Source: Pseudomonadota bacterium
GTDB lineage: Bacteria > Pseudomonadota > Gammaproteobacteria > Steroidobacterales > Steroidobacteraceae
Direction: 5' to 3'
DNA length: 64,000 nucleotides
Assembly (NCBI GenBank): GCA_021843755.1
Contig: JAKBWB010000039.1
Span: 62,001-126,000 of the forward strand
Position numbers and translations under genes: made by a program. The notes below the pieces were generated by a model. The model was not told the DNA's origin. It saw only the letters and a program-made list of their open reading frames with translations, and did no database searches. Shown here piece by piece: positions 1 through 8,686 of this stretch. Positions within the stretch are counted from its first letter, which is position 1. Every line of letters begins with the position of its first letter.

Positions 1-59
1 TGGCCGCCGTGGAAAGCGCCGGCTGGCACGACGCGACGCCGGGTCAGCCGGCTTCCTGA
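1..59 (+). CDS. C-terminal tail of a gene cut by the left edge
   Basis: The frame reading AAVESAGWHDATPGQPAS ends at a TGA at 57-59. It faces the ars operon convergently across about 60 bp. The composition looks like a real protein tail, but only 18 residues are visible, so the family cannot be named. It may also be chance. Confidence 0.25.
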   Translation, partial: AAVESAGWHDATPGQPAS

Positions 60-120
60 CCGGGACCTGCACGCCCGGGGAGCGAACTGCGCGGGAATCG
101 GCAGATCCGCGCAACATGCT

Positions 121-558
121 TCAGATCTCCGGTCCCGGTGGAGCATCGAGAAGCGCGATCAGGCCCGCGATGTGTTCGCGGATCTGATCCCGGGTGCTGC
201 GGAACCGCGCGCGCATGACCTCTGGAGACAGGCGGGGATCGCTCGATGCCGGATCCGCTACCGGCCAGTGCAACCTGCGAACCCGCCCCGGCAAGACCGG
301 ACAGACCTCCTCGGCGCACAGCGTGATCACCGCATCCAGTCCGGTCGAGTCGACCTCGCCGACCCCCTTGGATCGGTACGCCGAGATGTCGATGCCGATT
401 TCCGCCATCACCTCGACGGCGTACGGGTTGACCCTCGATGGACGCGAGCCGGCGCTGAGCACCGCGACATCGCTGCCGAGAAACGTGCGCGCAAGACCCT
501 CGGCCATCTGGCTGCGCGCGGAGTTCGCGACGCACAGAAAGAGAATCCGCCGCTTCAT
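121..558 (-). CDS. arsC: Arsenate reductase, low-molecular-weight phosphatase (thioredoxin-coupled) type
   Basis: The 145-residue product is expected to reduce arsenate to arsenite in the cytoplasm so that the adjacent ACR3 pump can export it. Seen: the CX5R phosphatase loop near the start (C9 VANSA R15 S), and two further cysteines, C81 and C86, in LCAEEVCP, placed like the second and third redox cysteines of thioredoxin-linked ArsC enzymes. This argues against the glutaredoxin-linked ArsC fold and against a plain protein tyrosine phosphatase. The length is typical of the family. Its ATG overlaps the acr3 stop in an ATGA, so it is translationally coupled as the last gene of the arsI-acr3-arsC operon. 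Confidence 0.9.
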   Translation of the reverse strand: MKRRILFLCVANSARSQMAEGLARTFLGSDVAVLSAGSRPSRVNPYAVEVMAEIGIDISAYRSKGVGEVDSTGLDAVITLCAEEVCPVLPGRVRRLHWPVADPASSDPRLSPEVMRARFRSTRDQIREHIAGLIALLDAPPGPEI

Positions 559-1646
559 GCCTGTTCCTTGGATCGGCCGAGAGCCACCGTGCCCGCATCC
601 GCAGCAGGACAGCCGGCCCCAGGACCGTCCCGCTCATACCATGGTCGGGTGCGGTTGACGATCCACACGATGGAGAGCATCACGGGCACCTCGACCAGCA
701 CTCCGACGACGGTCGCAAGGGCCGCGCCCGATGCGATGCCAAACAGACTGATCGCGGTCGCAACGGCCAACTCGAAAAAATTGCTGGCGCCGATCAGCGC
801 CGACGGCGCCGCGACACAATGCGCCTCTCCGAGGACGCGGTTCAACACGTAGCCGAGGCTGGCATTGAAGTAGACTTGGATCAGGATGGGCACGGCCAAC
901 AGCGCGATCACGAGCGGCTGCGCCACGATCTGCCTACCCTGGAATGCGAACAGCACGACCAGCGTCGTGAGCAGCGCCCCCAGAGTCAACGGCTGCAGAA
1001 ATGCCAGCAGCTGGCGCAGGCCCGGCTCGCCGCTGCGCGCAAGAACGCTGCGACGCACGATCTGAGCGATCAGGACCGGTATGACGATGTACAGGACCAC
1101 GGACAGCAGCAGCGTCTGCCAGGGTATCGTAATCGCCGCGAGCCCGAGCAACACGCCGACGATGGGCGCGAAGGTGAAGACCATCAGCAAGTCGTTGAGC
1201 GCCACCTGCGAGAGCGTGAAGTGCGGCTCGCCATGGGTCAGCTCGCTCCAGACGAAAACCATCGCGGTGCAGGGCGCCGCCGCGAGGATCACGAGTCCGG
1301 CGATGTAGGAGGTGATCTGGCCGGCCGGCAGGAACGGACGGAACAGATGCCCGATGAACAGCCACCCGAGCAGCGCCATCGAGAAGGGCTTCACCGCCCA
1401 ATTCACGAACAGCGTGACACCCATCCCGCGCCAATGCTCCTTGACTCGATGGAGCTGCGCGAAGTCGATCTTGACCATCATGGGCACGATCATCAGCCAG
1501 ATGAGCGCCGCCACCGGCAGATTGACCTCGGCGATTTGCGCCGCGGCAACCACGTGGAACAACCCCGGAATCAGCTTGCCGAGCGCAATGCCGGCCGCGA
1601 TGCACAGCACCACCCACAACGTCAGATATCGCTGAAACAATGACAT
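555..1646 (-). CDS. acr3: ACR3-family arsenite efflux permease
   Basis: The 363-residue inner-membrane protein has about ten hydrophobic segments and should expel As(OH)3/arsenite. It carries the ACR3 hallmark [10 protein letters not shown] with the conserved cysteine in the fourth or fifth membrane span. Further signature stretches are [15 protein letters not shown] and [11 protein letters not shown]. The start at 1646 ([11 protein letters not shown]) was chosen because it matches the family N-terminus. The same frame is open further upstream, but that part overlaps arsI and is not membrane-like. A tail of about 30 polar residues follows the last helix. It sits between arsI and arsC. Confidence 0.93.
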   Translation of the reverse strand: MSLFQRYLTLWVVLCIAAGIALGKLIPGLFHVVAAAQIAEVNLPVAALIWLMIVPMMVKIDFAQLHRVKEHWRGMGVTLFVNWAVKPFSMALLGWLFIGHLFRPFLPAGQITSYIAGLVILAAAPCTAMVFVWSELTHGEPHFTLSQVALNDLLMVFTFAPIVGVLLGLAAITIPWQTLLLSVVLYIVIPVLIAQIVRRSVLARSGEPGLRQLLAFLQPLTLGALLTTLVVLFAFQGRQIVAQPLVIALLAVPILIQVYFNASLGYVLNRVLGEAHCVAAPSALIGASNFFELAVATAISLFGIASGAALATVVGVLVEVPVMLSIVWIVNRTRPWYERDGPGAGCPAADAGTVALGRSKEQA

Positions 1647-1683
1647 CGGTCTTTCCTCGGCGAGCGCGCCAGGATCGGGCGAT

Positions 1684-2145
1684 TCAGGCGATTTCGGCAA
1701 CCCAGCAAGCCGCAGCGCAGCACGCGGACCGGGGTGCGCGCATCTGCGCCGGCGGATCGGCATGCGCCCCGTAGACGGCGCTCTGGCCGGTGGTGAGAAA
1801 GATCTCCCAAAGAACACCTTGCGGGTCCGCGAGCCAGCTCTTTTCACTCTCGGCGTAGCAGCAGGAGACCGGGTCCCGCTGCAGCGCGGGCCTCCCGGCG
1901 CGCTCCAGCCGCGCCTCGACATCCGCCAGCTCCGCGCGGCTTTCGACCTGAATGCCCAGGTGATCGACGCCTGAGGCCGCGCCGCGCTGGTTGATCGCGA
2001 AATTCACCCGTGGATCCTCCAGCATCCATTTCGCGTAATCGGCTTTCAGGACAGCTGGCTCAGCCGCAAACAGCCTCGAGTAGAACCGAACCGAGGCCGC
2101 GAGGCTCTCGACGGCGACGTGGACGTGGACGTGAAAGCGCTGCAT
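1684..2145 (-). CDS. arsI: ArsI-type C-As bond lyase (VOC superfamily dioxygenase)
   Basis: This 153-residue glyoxalase/VOC-fold protein is expected to cleave the C-As bond of trivalent methyl- or aryl-arsenicals in an Fe(II)/O2-dependent reaction. Seen: the start MQRFHVHVHV with H5, a vicinal cysteine pair C95-C96 in PVSCCYAES, H62 in GVDHLGIQV and E114 in LWEIF. These are the Fe ligands and the As-binding pair known from characterised ArsI, at nearly the same numbers. The C-terminus adds a second CC and another cysteine, which may also bind arsenic. It is the first gene of the leftward ars operon, 37 bp before acr3 and divergent from arsR. The alternative name is cadmium-induced protein CadI; the motif set favours ArsI. 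Confidence 0.85.
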   Translation of the reverse strand: MQRFHVHVHVAVESLAASVRFYSRLFAAEPAVLKADYAKWMLEDPRVNFAINQRGAASGVDHLGIQVESRAELADVEARLERAGRPALQRDPVSCCYAESEKSWLADPQGVLWEIFLTTGQSAVYGAHADPPAQMRAPRSACCAAACWVAEIA

Positions 2146-2169
2146 GATCACCTCTGCATTCTCGTCTAT

Positions 2170-2182
2170 ACTATTTGATAGT
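2170..2182. promoter_or_regulatory. Candidate ArsR operator in the arsI/arsR divergent region
   Basis: The only clear dyad between the divergent genes is ACTAT-ttg-ATAGT in an A/T-rich patch. Read leftward, a TAGTAT-like -10 element lies inside it with a TTCGAG-like -35 about 18 bp upstream, so a bound ArsR would block the arsI promoter. Assignment to ArsR is inferred from position. Confidence 0.35.
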
Positions 2183-2265
2183 TCCAATTTACTCGAACTG
2201 TATGGAGGTCGCAAGCCGGACCGCCCGGGTTTGCACGCCGCGGACATTTCGCTATGCTTGCAATC

Positions 2266-2634
2266 ATGAAATCCGAAGACGCAATCGGCGCCCTCAGCGC
2301 CCTGGCCTCCGAGGCCCGGCTTGCGGTGTTCCGGCTGCTCGTGAAGCGCGGCCCGGACGGCTATACGCCGAGCGAGCTCTCCCGGCGGCTCGGCGTGCCA
2401 TCGCCGACACTTTCCTTCCACCTGCGAGAGCTGCTCAATGCCGGACTGGTCGTCGGCCGGCGGGAAGGACGGAACCTCTTCTACAGCCCCAATCTCGAGC
2501 GCATGCAGAGCTTGGTCGGATTCCTGACCGAGAATTGCTGCACTCTCGCGGATCGGGCCTGTGGGCCCAATTGCCAACCCCTTCCCGCCGCGTCGCGCGT
2601 GGCGCCCGCGGCGAAGCAGCGCAAGCGCGCGTAG
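2266..2634 (+). CDS. arsR: ArsR/SmtB-family As(III)-responsive repressor
   Basis: A winged-helix repressor of about 122 residues. The recognition helix region reads SRRLGVPSPTLSFHLREL and the wing GRREGRNLFY. Instead of the classical CxCxxC in the DNA-binding helix, it has a C-terminal cysteine cluster, NCCTLADRACGPNC. This matches the arrangement described for the Acidithiobacillus ArsR group (vicinal pair plus a third cysteine), and the fourth cysteine is extra. It is divergent from arsI-acr3-arsC and so likely represses that operon and itself. An in-frame ATG 12 bp upstream (2254) is an alternative start; neither has a strong Shine-Dalgarno. The Lys/Arg-rich tail is probably unstructured. 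Confidence 0.9.
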   Translation: MKSEDAIGALSALASEARLAVFRLLVKRGPDGYTPSELSRRLGVPSPTLSFHLRELLNAGLVVGRREGRNLFYSPNLERMQSLVGFLTENCCTLADRACGPNCQPLPAASRVAPAAKQRKRA

Positions 2635-2785
2635 TGACAGATGCGCAGGTGCACGCGGCGTTGAGCCGGTGTACCGCGGGCGCCGGTGGGAAACCGTACG
2701 GCGGATCGCTGCTGGAAGCCCGACATCTTCCAGTTCAACCGCGATGACCCGTCCGCAGCTGCCACCCGGCTCCTTCAGTGCCCCG

Positions 2786-4174
2786 TCAGCGTGACACGTG
2801 CTCGAGGCGCAGGCGCGTGGTGGCGGGTCCGCTCAACGCAATCAGACCGGCGATCAGCCCCGTGATCCCGATACTGGCGAAGCCCACGAAAAACGTCGTC
2901 GCCGCGACGAGTCCGGGCAGCAGCAAGGCCCCCACCGCACCGCCGCAATGGCCCAGGCCGTCCGAAAGCGCGAACCCCGTCGCACGAGCGCGTGTTGGAA
3001 ACAGCTCCGCCGTGTAGGTGTAAGCCACCTGCAGGTACAATCCCAGCGCGAGCGACGCCAGAAACAGGCCGAGAGTCAATACCGGCCCGTTGGCCAGCGT
3101 GCCCACGATCAGCATGCTGATCAGCCAGACCACCGTTGAGCTCAGAATCAGCGCGCGGCGATCCACCCGATCGGCAAGCCACGCCATGATGAGCGCACCG
3201 ACGGGGTAGCCGACCGCCCCGATGCCCAGGTACAGGATCGAGCTTCCCACCGCAAATCCATGCTCGGCGATCAGGGTCGCGGCGTCACCCAGGAAGCCGT
3301 AGTTGCCGATGTACCAGAAGAACCACATGAACGCGAGGATCAACAATCGGCCGGCATAGGGCGCCGCCATGACGGACCGCCACGGCAGCCGGTGCTGTTG
3401 CAATGATACAGTCTGGAGTTCCGGATCCCCCAACCGGACGCCTCTGGCCTGTGCGATCCTCTCCATGCGCGTCACGATCGCGTCGGCCTCCGCCACATGG
3501 CCGTGCAGCGCAAGCCACCGCGGGGATTCCGGCAGTTCGAACCGGGCGATCAGTCCTATCGTGGCAATGAGCCCTCCCACGACGAACAGCAGACGCCAGC
3601 CGTAACTCAGCGTGGGCACCAAGGCGAGCGCGACGAACGGTGTCGCCGCCTGACCCAGGATCCCGACCAGAAACGTGGTATTGGAGATACGGCCCCGCTG
3701 CGCCGCCGGCGCAAGCTCGCCGACGTACGTCGACACCAGATTGAGGTCGGCCCCGACCCCCAGACCCGTCACGAAGCGCCATATCGAGAGGGTGACGATT
3801 CCTGTCGCGGTCGCATCCAGGAAGGACCCCAGCGCCGTAATCCCGATGGTGACGAGCAGGATCTTGTACCGGCCGATGCGATCGGAGATGGTGCCGATCA
3901 CGATCGAGCCGATGACATAGCCGACGAGGCCGACGGCAAGCGCCACGAAGAGTGTCTGCGAACCCGACAGATGGAACTGCGCCGCGATGGCCGGCATGCC
4001 GTAACCGATATCCGCGATGTCGAAGAACGTGAAGAAATACCCAATGCCGATGATGAGCAGATAGCCGTAGGGCAGCGCCCACACCGGGATGCGATCCTGG
4101 CGCGCCAACACCTGCTCGGCAGAAACCGCCGGTGCGGCCCGCGTCGCGTCCGCGCCCGCCTCCACAGTCCTCAT
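2786..4174 (-). CDS. MFS transporter, 12 TM, substrate unknown
   Basis: A 462-residue major facilitator with about twelve hydrophobic helices. The loop 2-3 signature is present as GTISDRIGRYK, its second-half counterpart as WLADRVDRRA, and a PESPRWLAL motif follows TM6 as in sugar/aromatic-acid/metabolite:H+ symporters. The start at 4174 (MRTVEAG) gives a short cytoplasmic lead before TM1; the frame stays open upstream without membrane character. It is convergent with arsR and so not part of the ars operon. It does not look like ArsJ or ArsK. Substrate cannot be called. Confidence 0.8.
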   Translation of the reverse strand: MRTVEAGADATRAAPAVSAEQVLARQDRIPVWALPYGYLLIIGIGYFFTFFDIADIGYGMPAIAAQFHLSGSQTLFVALAVGLVGYVIGSIVIGTISDRIGRYKILLVTIGITALGSFLDATATGIVTLSIWRFVTGLGVGADLNLVSTYVGELAPAAQRGRISNTTFLVGILGQAATPFVALALVPTLSYGWRLLFVVGGLIATIGLIARFELPESPRWLALHGHVAEADAIVTRMERIAQARGVRLGDPELQTVSLQQHRLPWRSVMAAPYAGRLLILAFMWFFWYIGNYGFLGDAATLIAEHGFAVGSSILYLGIGAVGYPVGALIMAWLADRVDRRALILSSTVVWLISMLIVGTLANGPVLTLGLFLASLALGLYLQVAYTYTAELFPTRARATGFALSDGLGHCGGAVGALLLPGLVAATTFFVGFASIGITGLIAGLIALSGPATTRLRLEHVSR

Positions 4175-4813
4175 CTGGATGCCCTCCAGCGCGCATGGCG
4201 CAACTTTTTCTCTCGACTGGTGCGCGCCCGGCGCGCCTCTGCGCCTCGCACGCGCATGGGAACCGCGGGTACGGCGCCGGGATCGCGGCACTGCGCTCGG
4301 CCCCATGATTTCGCTCAGCCTGTTCGCACCGAAATATACGCACTCTTTCGCCGTTGCGACACTGGAGCCCCGGCACCGTCCCGGCGCGTCATCTCTGCCG
4401 CGGCCCACTGCTCACCGCGGGAGTCGCGAGACAAACCTCCGCTCCGGGCACGTTGATTGAGCAGGTCATCGCTGGCAGCACGGCGCGCAACGCGCCGACG
4501 GTTTTCAACGCGTTCTTCGACACCAAACAGTTCCGGGACGGGCGAGCGGTCGCGCGGTTCCCGAGGAATCGGCCAGTTCGAGCAGTCCGGAACTCGGCAC
4601 GGCGCCACTCCCCGATCGGACCCATGGCACGTCCCGGCTCATCGGCCCACCGGCGCTCGAGTCGTGGCGGGCGAAGATCGCCCGCATGAGCTTGACGGCG
4701 TGACGAATCACGATCGCATTTGAGAAAGGCGGTCCCAAAACGCCCCCGGCGGGTACACTACCGGCACCACGCTTGCCGCCAGATCCAGTCGCCCCTCCTA
4801 TTGTCCATCGACC
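4175..4813. other. Intergenic region without a supported gene
   Basis: About 640 bp lie between the divergent MFS gene and the next rightward pair. All open frames here are GC-driven, Arg/Pro-rich and lack a recognisable domain. The region should hold promoters for both flanking units; none is clear enough to mark. Confidence 0.5.
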
Positions 4814-6037
4814 GTGACCACCCGGAAATCCGCTCCCCACGAGTGGCGGTTCCCCAGCCGCATTCGCCCGAACACCTTCACCTGGCGGTCATCGCCCACG
4901 GCAGTGGCACGAATCAAAGAGGCGGTTGCCGAAATTACCGCCGTCTCCCGCAAGGATCCGGCGAGCGCGGCTGAAGGCGCCATACGTCTGATCGAGCGGC
5001 TCCCCGCGGCTCTGGAGCACGTGAACAGCTCGTCCGGCGCGCTCGGCTCGGCCGTCAACCGCGCAATCGAGGCTCTCGTGCCGATCATCTGCGCGGCCGA
5101 TGTGCCCGTTGGGGTGCGGGAGAAATGGCTCGAGAGGCTCTACGAAGCTCATGAAGCCGATCAGATGCCCTACATCGAGTCCCTGGCCGACTACTGGGGA
5201 GACTTATGCGTGACGCCTCAGCTGGCGAGCGCATGGGCCGACCGAATGATCGATGTCACGCGCATGGCTCTCTCCCCCGACAAGAGCCTGCGTGGCCACT
5301 ACCACGGGACGAGCGCGTGTTTGAGCGCGCTCTTGTGCGCGGGCCGCCATCGGGAGATCCATGCATTGCTCGCTCATACCGATTTCTGGTCCTACAAACT
5401 CTATGCCGTGAAAGCCCTGGCGGCCGACCGCAAGCCTGATGATGCGATTGCGCTGGCCGAGTCTCTTCGTGGGCCACGGACTCCCGATCGGCACGTAGAC
5501 AGCTTGTGCGAGCAGATACTGTTGGATACAGGCAGAGTCGACGAGGCATATCGCCGCTTCGGCCTGACCTCGCGCGTGAAAGGGACCTATCTGGCGACTT
5601 TCCGCGCAGTCGCGCAGGCCTACCCGCTCATACCGCGTGAGCGGATCCTGCGGGATCTGATCCGGCAATCGCCTGGCGATGGAGGCAAGTGGTTCGCGGC
5701 GGCCAAGGAACTGGGCCTTTATGATCTCGCATTGGAGCTGGTTCGGGATTCCCCCTGCGATCCGAAGACGCTGGCGCGCGCCGCCCGCGATCACTGCGAA
5801 CGGGATCCGGCATTCGCGGTGGGGGCGGCCGTTGCGGCCCTGCGATGGCTCACGCTCGGGTACGGATATGAGATCGCCGCGCTCGATGTCTGGACCGCCT
5901 ATCACGCCGCGCGCAAGGCGGCGGAAATTCTCGGCCAGGTCACTGAGATCCGGATGATCATCCGCGAACTCCTCGCCACGGCACGACCCGACAGCTTCGT
6001 CCGTCAGGTGCTCGGCCGCGAACTGGAGCTGAATTGA
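4814..6037 (+). CDS. Uncharacterised alpha-helical (solenoid-like) protein
   Basis: A 407-residue soluble protein with no signal peptide or membrane segment. The GTG start gives MTTRKSAPHEWRFP, a basic/aromatic N-terminus that I recall from a widespread family of uncharacterised proteobacterial proteins (recognition from memory, not a search). The rest is mostly helical, with repeated blocks resembling TPR/HEAT-type units, such as RHREIHALLAH, RKPDDAIALAESL and GLYDLALELVRDS. The stretch IESLADYWGDLC near residue 120 and SLRGHYHGTSACLSAL near residue 165 look the most conserved. An alternative GTG lies at 4904. It overlaps the next gene by TTGA, so the two are translationally coupled. Function unknown. 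Confidence 0.7.
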   Translation: MTTRKSAPHEWRFPSRIRPNTFTWRSSPTAVARIKEAVAEITAVSRKDPASAAEGAIRLIERLPAALEHVNSSSGALGSAVNRAIEALVPIICAADVPVGVREKWLERLYEAHEADQMPYIESLADYWGDLCVTPQLASAWADRMIDVTRMALSPDKSLRGHYHGTSACLSALLCAGRHREIHALLAHTDFWSYKLYAVKALAADRKPDDAIALAESLRGPRTPDRHVDSLCEQILLDTGRVDEAYRRFGLTSRVKGTYLATFRAVAQAYPLIPRERILRDLIRQSPGDGGKWFAAAKELGLYDLALELVRDSPCDPKTLARAARDHCERDPAFAVGAAVAALRWLTLGYGYEIAALDVWTAYHAARKAAEILGQVTEIRMIIRELLATARPDSFVRQVLGRELELN

Positions 6038-6933
6038 ACGATCAGCATGCCAAGGGCCCGATCGCCCGCCGGGTTCTGGACACGCTGCGGCGGCAGCTGC
6101 GCCTGAAAGTCACGGATCTCGCAGCCTTCCGCGCCGGGCGGGAATACGCCGAGACGCTGCAGAGGACCGTCACCCCGAGCGAGGCACTCGCCGAGACTCA
6201 CCCGGCGCACGCGCTCTACATCCTCGCCCAGAATCAGATGTCGGTAATGGCGGAGCAGCTTCTCAGGATGCCGGAAATGAAGTCCTTCGCGAAACAGATC
6301 GGTATCGCCGAAGACGCCTACATGCCGTCCTGGCCGCCGATGAGCCCGATCTCGACCTCTTATTTCGTTTGCTGGTCGACGTTCGATTTGCCCATTGGCG
6401 CCCGCCGCGAGACCGTCGGTACCGTCACGATCGCCGTCGCCAAGGAATGCGGCAGTCACCCGAAACTCGTTGCCCTCATGCAGCTCTTGCAGGACTCGCG
6501 GATGGGGCTCTATCAGGTCGCACGGCAAGACGGGATGCGGGTGCACCTGCGAGACCTCGCCACCGGCAACGCGCTGCAGGCGGTGTGCCCCTCGGGCTAC
6601 GCGGGACGAGTCGGGGAGATCTGGTATGCGCGCGTGCTTCCGCCGCCCATGCCGGATACCGAACATGTGGTGTTCACCTCACCCTACGTTCTCATCGCGC
6701 CGGACACGCAAGGCTGGCTGGACTATCTCGATCGCATTGCCCCGGCGGCCGCGCACACGCCCCGAGCGGATACCCTGGAACAACACTTGAAATGGGGACC
6801 GGCGCCGCGATACTGGCCGGAATTCGTCTTCGAGGCCTATTCGCGTCATCAACCCGGGGCGATCTTTCTCTACGGTCTTCCGGACGTCGCGGAAACCCGC
6901 CCTCATTCGAGCACGTTTCGTTCGCCGGGATAG
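6034..6933 (+). CDS. Uncharacterised protein coupled to the upstream solenoid-like gene
   Basis: A 299-residue soluble protein of no family I recognise. It starts at a TTG that overlaps the preceding stop (TTGA). A helical N-terminal third is followed by a mixed alpha/beta region with GTVTIAVAKECGS, GMRVHLRDLATG, YAGRVGEIWYARVLPPP and EHVVFTSPYVLIAP, which together suggest a compact beta-rich domain. SWPPMSPISTSYFVCW is a Pro/aromatic-rich patch. No catalytic signature was found. The tight coupling implies that it acts with the upstream protein. Confidence 0.65.
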   Translation: MNDQHAKGPIARRVLDTLRRQLRLKVTDLAAFRAGREYAETLQRTVTPSEALAETHPAHALYILAQNQMSVMAEQLLRMPEMKSFAKQIGIAEDAYMPSWPPMSPISTSYFVCWSTFDLPIGARRETVGTVTIAVAKECGSHPKLVALMQLLQDSRMGLYQVARQDGMRVHLRDLATGNALQAVCPSGYAGRVGEIWYARVLPPPMPDTEHVVFTSPYVLIAPDTQGWLDYLDRIAPAAAHTPRADTLEQHLKWGPAPRYWPEFVFEAYSRHQPGAIFLYGLPDVAETRPHSSTFRSPG

Positions 6934-7030
6934 GCTCGCGAGGCCGGCGGTAGAATACGGCTCGGAACTGTCATCGCAATACATCGATGCAGGGCGGGGT
7001 CTTGCCTCGATATCGACTGAGGAACAGACG

Positions 7031-7642
7031 ATGCGTAACCCCATCAAATTTGGTATCGCTTGGACGGCCGCGGCGCTCCTGTCCGTGGCGCTCCCGCTCG
7101 CGGCGCGGGGCCAGACGGCGACGGCACGCGCGCAGATGCGAGCCCTGCAGCAGACCAACTGGATACCCGAAGGCAGCGCGCATCCGCGCCACGTCATCTA
7201 TGTGTTCATGGATGCCAATTGTCCGTACTGCCACGCGCTGTGGATTGCTCTGCGGCCGTACTACCGATCGGGCCTGCAGGTGCGGGAAGTCCTGGTCGGG
7301 GTGATCTCGGCGAGCAGCCCCGGCAAAGCGGCCGCCATCTTCGATGCCGCCGATCCGTCCGCGGCCTTGCGCATGAACGAAGCGCGCTGGGGTCGCGGGG
7401 TCGATCCGGGCGGCGGCATCGCGCCCGTTGCGCATCCGAGCGCGAAGGACATGCGCGAGCTCGCTCACAACGAGGCGCTCATGCAGGCATTCGGCTTCGA
7501 GGGAACGCCCGGCCTGGTCTTCGCCAACGCCCAGGGCAAGGTTTATACGGTCGGAGGGCTTCCTCCGAAGGGCGATCTCGGAGTAATCGTAGCAACCGCC
7601 AGCGTTGCACGGGAGGGCACACAAGCGACCGAAGGGCGTTGA
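7031..7642 (+). CDS. Periplasmic DsbG/DsbC-like thiol:disulfide interchange protein
   Basis: A 203-residue exported protein with an N-terminal signal peptide (basic start, hydrophobic residues about 8-24, cleavage probably after AARG). It has a thioredoxin-fold domain with active site C64-P-Y-C67 preceded by IYVFMDANCPYC, and a cis-proline loop FEGTPGLVFAN near residue 158. The CPYC motif and the insertion between active site and cis-Pro match DsbG-like proteins. The N-terminal dimerisation domain of full-length DsbC/DsbG is very short here. It should act in periplasmic disulfide isomerisation or sulfenate reduction. No DsbD-type partner lies nearby. Confidence 0.8.
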   Translation: MRNPIKFGIAWTAAALLSVALPLAARGQTATARAQMRALQQTNWIPEGSAHPRHVIYVFMDANCPYCHALWIALRPYYRSGLQVREVLVGVISASSPGKAAAIFDAADPSAALRMNEARWGRGVDPGGGIAPVAHPSAKDMRELAHNEALMQAFGFEGTPGLVFANAQGKVYTVGGLPPKGDLGVIVATASVAREGTQATEGR

Positions 7643-7750
7643 CGACCCAGCGGCCGAGGAAAGATCAGGTTGCCCGCGGACGCGTACACTGAGCGATCGC
7701 GAGTGCGGCGGAAACGTGTTCCATGCGGTTTGAATCGTAACGGGCCGGGG

Positions 7751-8440
7751 ATGAAAACGCGTGTACTCCTCTGGAGCGGGCTGATGGTGCTCGGCTTCGC
7801 TGCCGCCGTGACAGTGGCAGTGCTGGCGAAGTCTGAAATGAAGCCCATTCTCGCCTGGGTCGCGGCCTGGCGTGGGGCCGCATCCGTTCCGTTTATCCTC
7901 TTCTATGCCTTCGCCGCGCTGGTTCTGTTGCCCGATTCGCTGCTCACAATCGCAGCAGGAGCGATCTTTGGACTCGCCAAAGGGCTGCTGCTGGTGTCGA
8001 TCGGAAGCATGCTCGGGGCGGCAGCGGCCTTCTTTCTCGGTAGGAGTTTCGCTCGAGACTGGGTCCGCCGCCGCACCGAGCGCTGGCCGAAATTCCGCGC
8101 CCTCGATCGTGCGATCTCACGGCATGGCTTCTGGGTGGTATTCCTCACCCGTCTGTCACCGATAATCCCCTATGGCCTGCTCAACTATACCTACGGCATC
8201 ACCACGGTGCGCGTCCGTGATTATCTGCTGGCCTCCTGGATCGGCATGCTGCCGGCCTCGCTGCTTTACGTGTACGCCGGTACGGCTGCCGCCACGCTTG
8301 CCGCGGTGATCAGTGGCAGAGCACCCATGGCTCGGGACGACGACGTTCTCTTGTGGCTGGGCCTCGTCGCAACGATCGCCGTGATCGGTCTGCTGACGTA
8401 CTTCGCGCGCCGCGAGCTTGCGCGGGAACTGCGCTCCTGA
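7751..8440 (+). CDS. TVP38/TMEM64 (SNARE-associated, DedA-superfamily) membrane protein
   Basis: A 229-residue inner-membrane protein with about five or six hydrophobic segments. The family core is evident: LLPDSLLTIAAGAIFGLAKG, then GAAAAFFLGRSFARDWV, and FLTRLSPIIPYGLLNY, the typical R-x-x-P-x-x-P re-entrant motif. The ATG at 7751 was chosen because upstream in-frame sequence is charged and unlike the family. Relatives are implicated in lipid scrambling or flipping and membrane homeostasis; the specific role is unknown. It lies about 110 bp after the DsbG-like gene. Confidence 0.85.
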   Translation: MKTRVLLWSGLMVLGFAAAVTVAVLAKSEMKPILAWVAAWRGAASVPFILFYAFAALVLLPDSLLTIAAGAIFGLAKGLLLVSIGSMLGAAAAFFLGRSFARDWVRRRTERWPKFRALDRAISRHGFWVVFLTRLSPIIPYGLLNYTYGITTVRVRDYLLASWIGMLPASLLYVYAGTAAATLAAVISGRAPMARDDDVLLWLGLVATIAVIGLLTYFARRELARELRS

Positions 8441-8583
8441 GATCCCCGAATCCGTCGATCATTCGACGGCCCGCTCTCCGCCGCCTCGGGTTGGGCCACC
8501 TGGACCGGCGGCGGCCAGTGCGCACCAGCGGAGAATCAGATCGATTTCAGACACTGCGCCCGAGGCGCCGGCACACGGGCACC

Positions 8584-8650
8584 GCAGCGCCCGACCCCAC
8601 AACGTGCCACCGGTCTTCGCCCCGGCGCATCGCGGCGGCCATGATCGCGG
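8584..8650 (-). pseudogene. Possible remnant of a SelD N-terminus
   Basis: In frame with the oxidoreductase gene below, but after its TGA (8687-8689), the strand reads RCAGAKTGGTLWGRAL. Fused SelD domains start with a very similar block around the catalytic cysteine (pattern RCGGCxAKVGxxxLxRxL). The catalytic Cys/Lys spacing is disturbed here and nothing SelD-like follows, so if the match is real this is a decayed stub. Confidence 0.35.
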
Positions 8651-8686
8651 CGCTCGCCCCGGAATCGGTGATTCGGGATGACGAAC

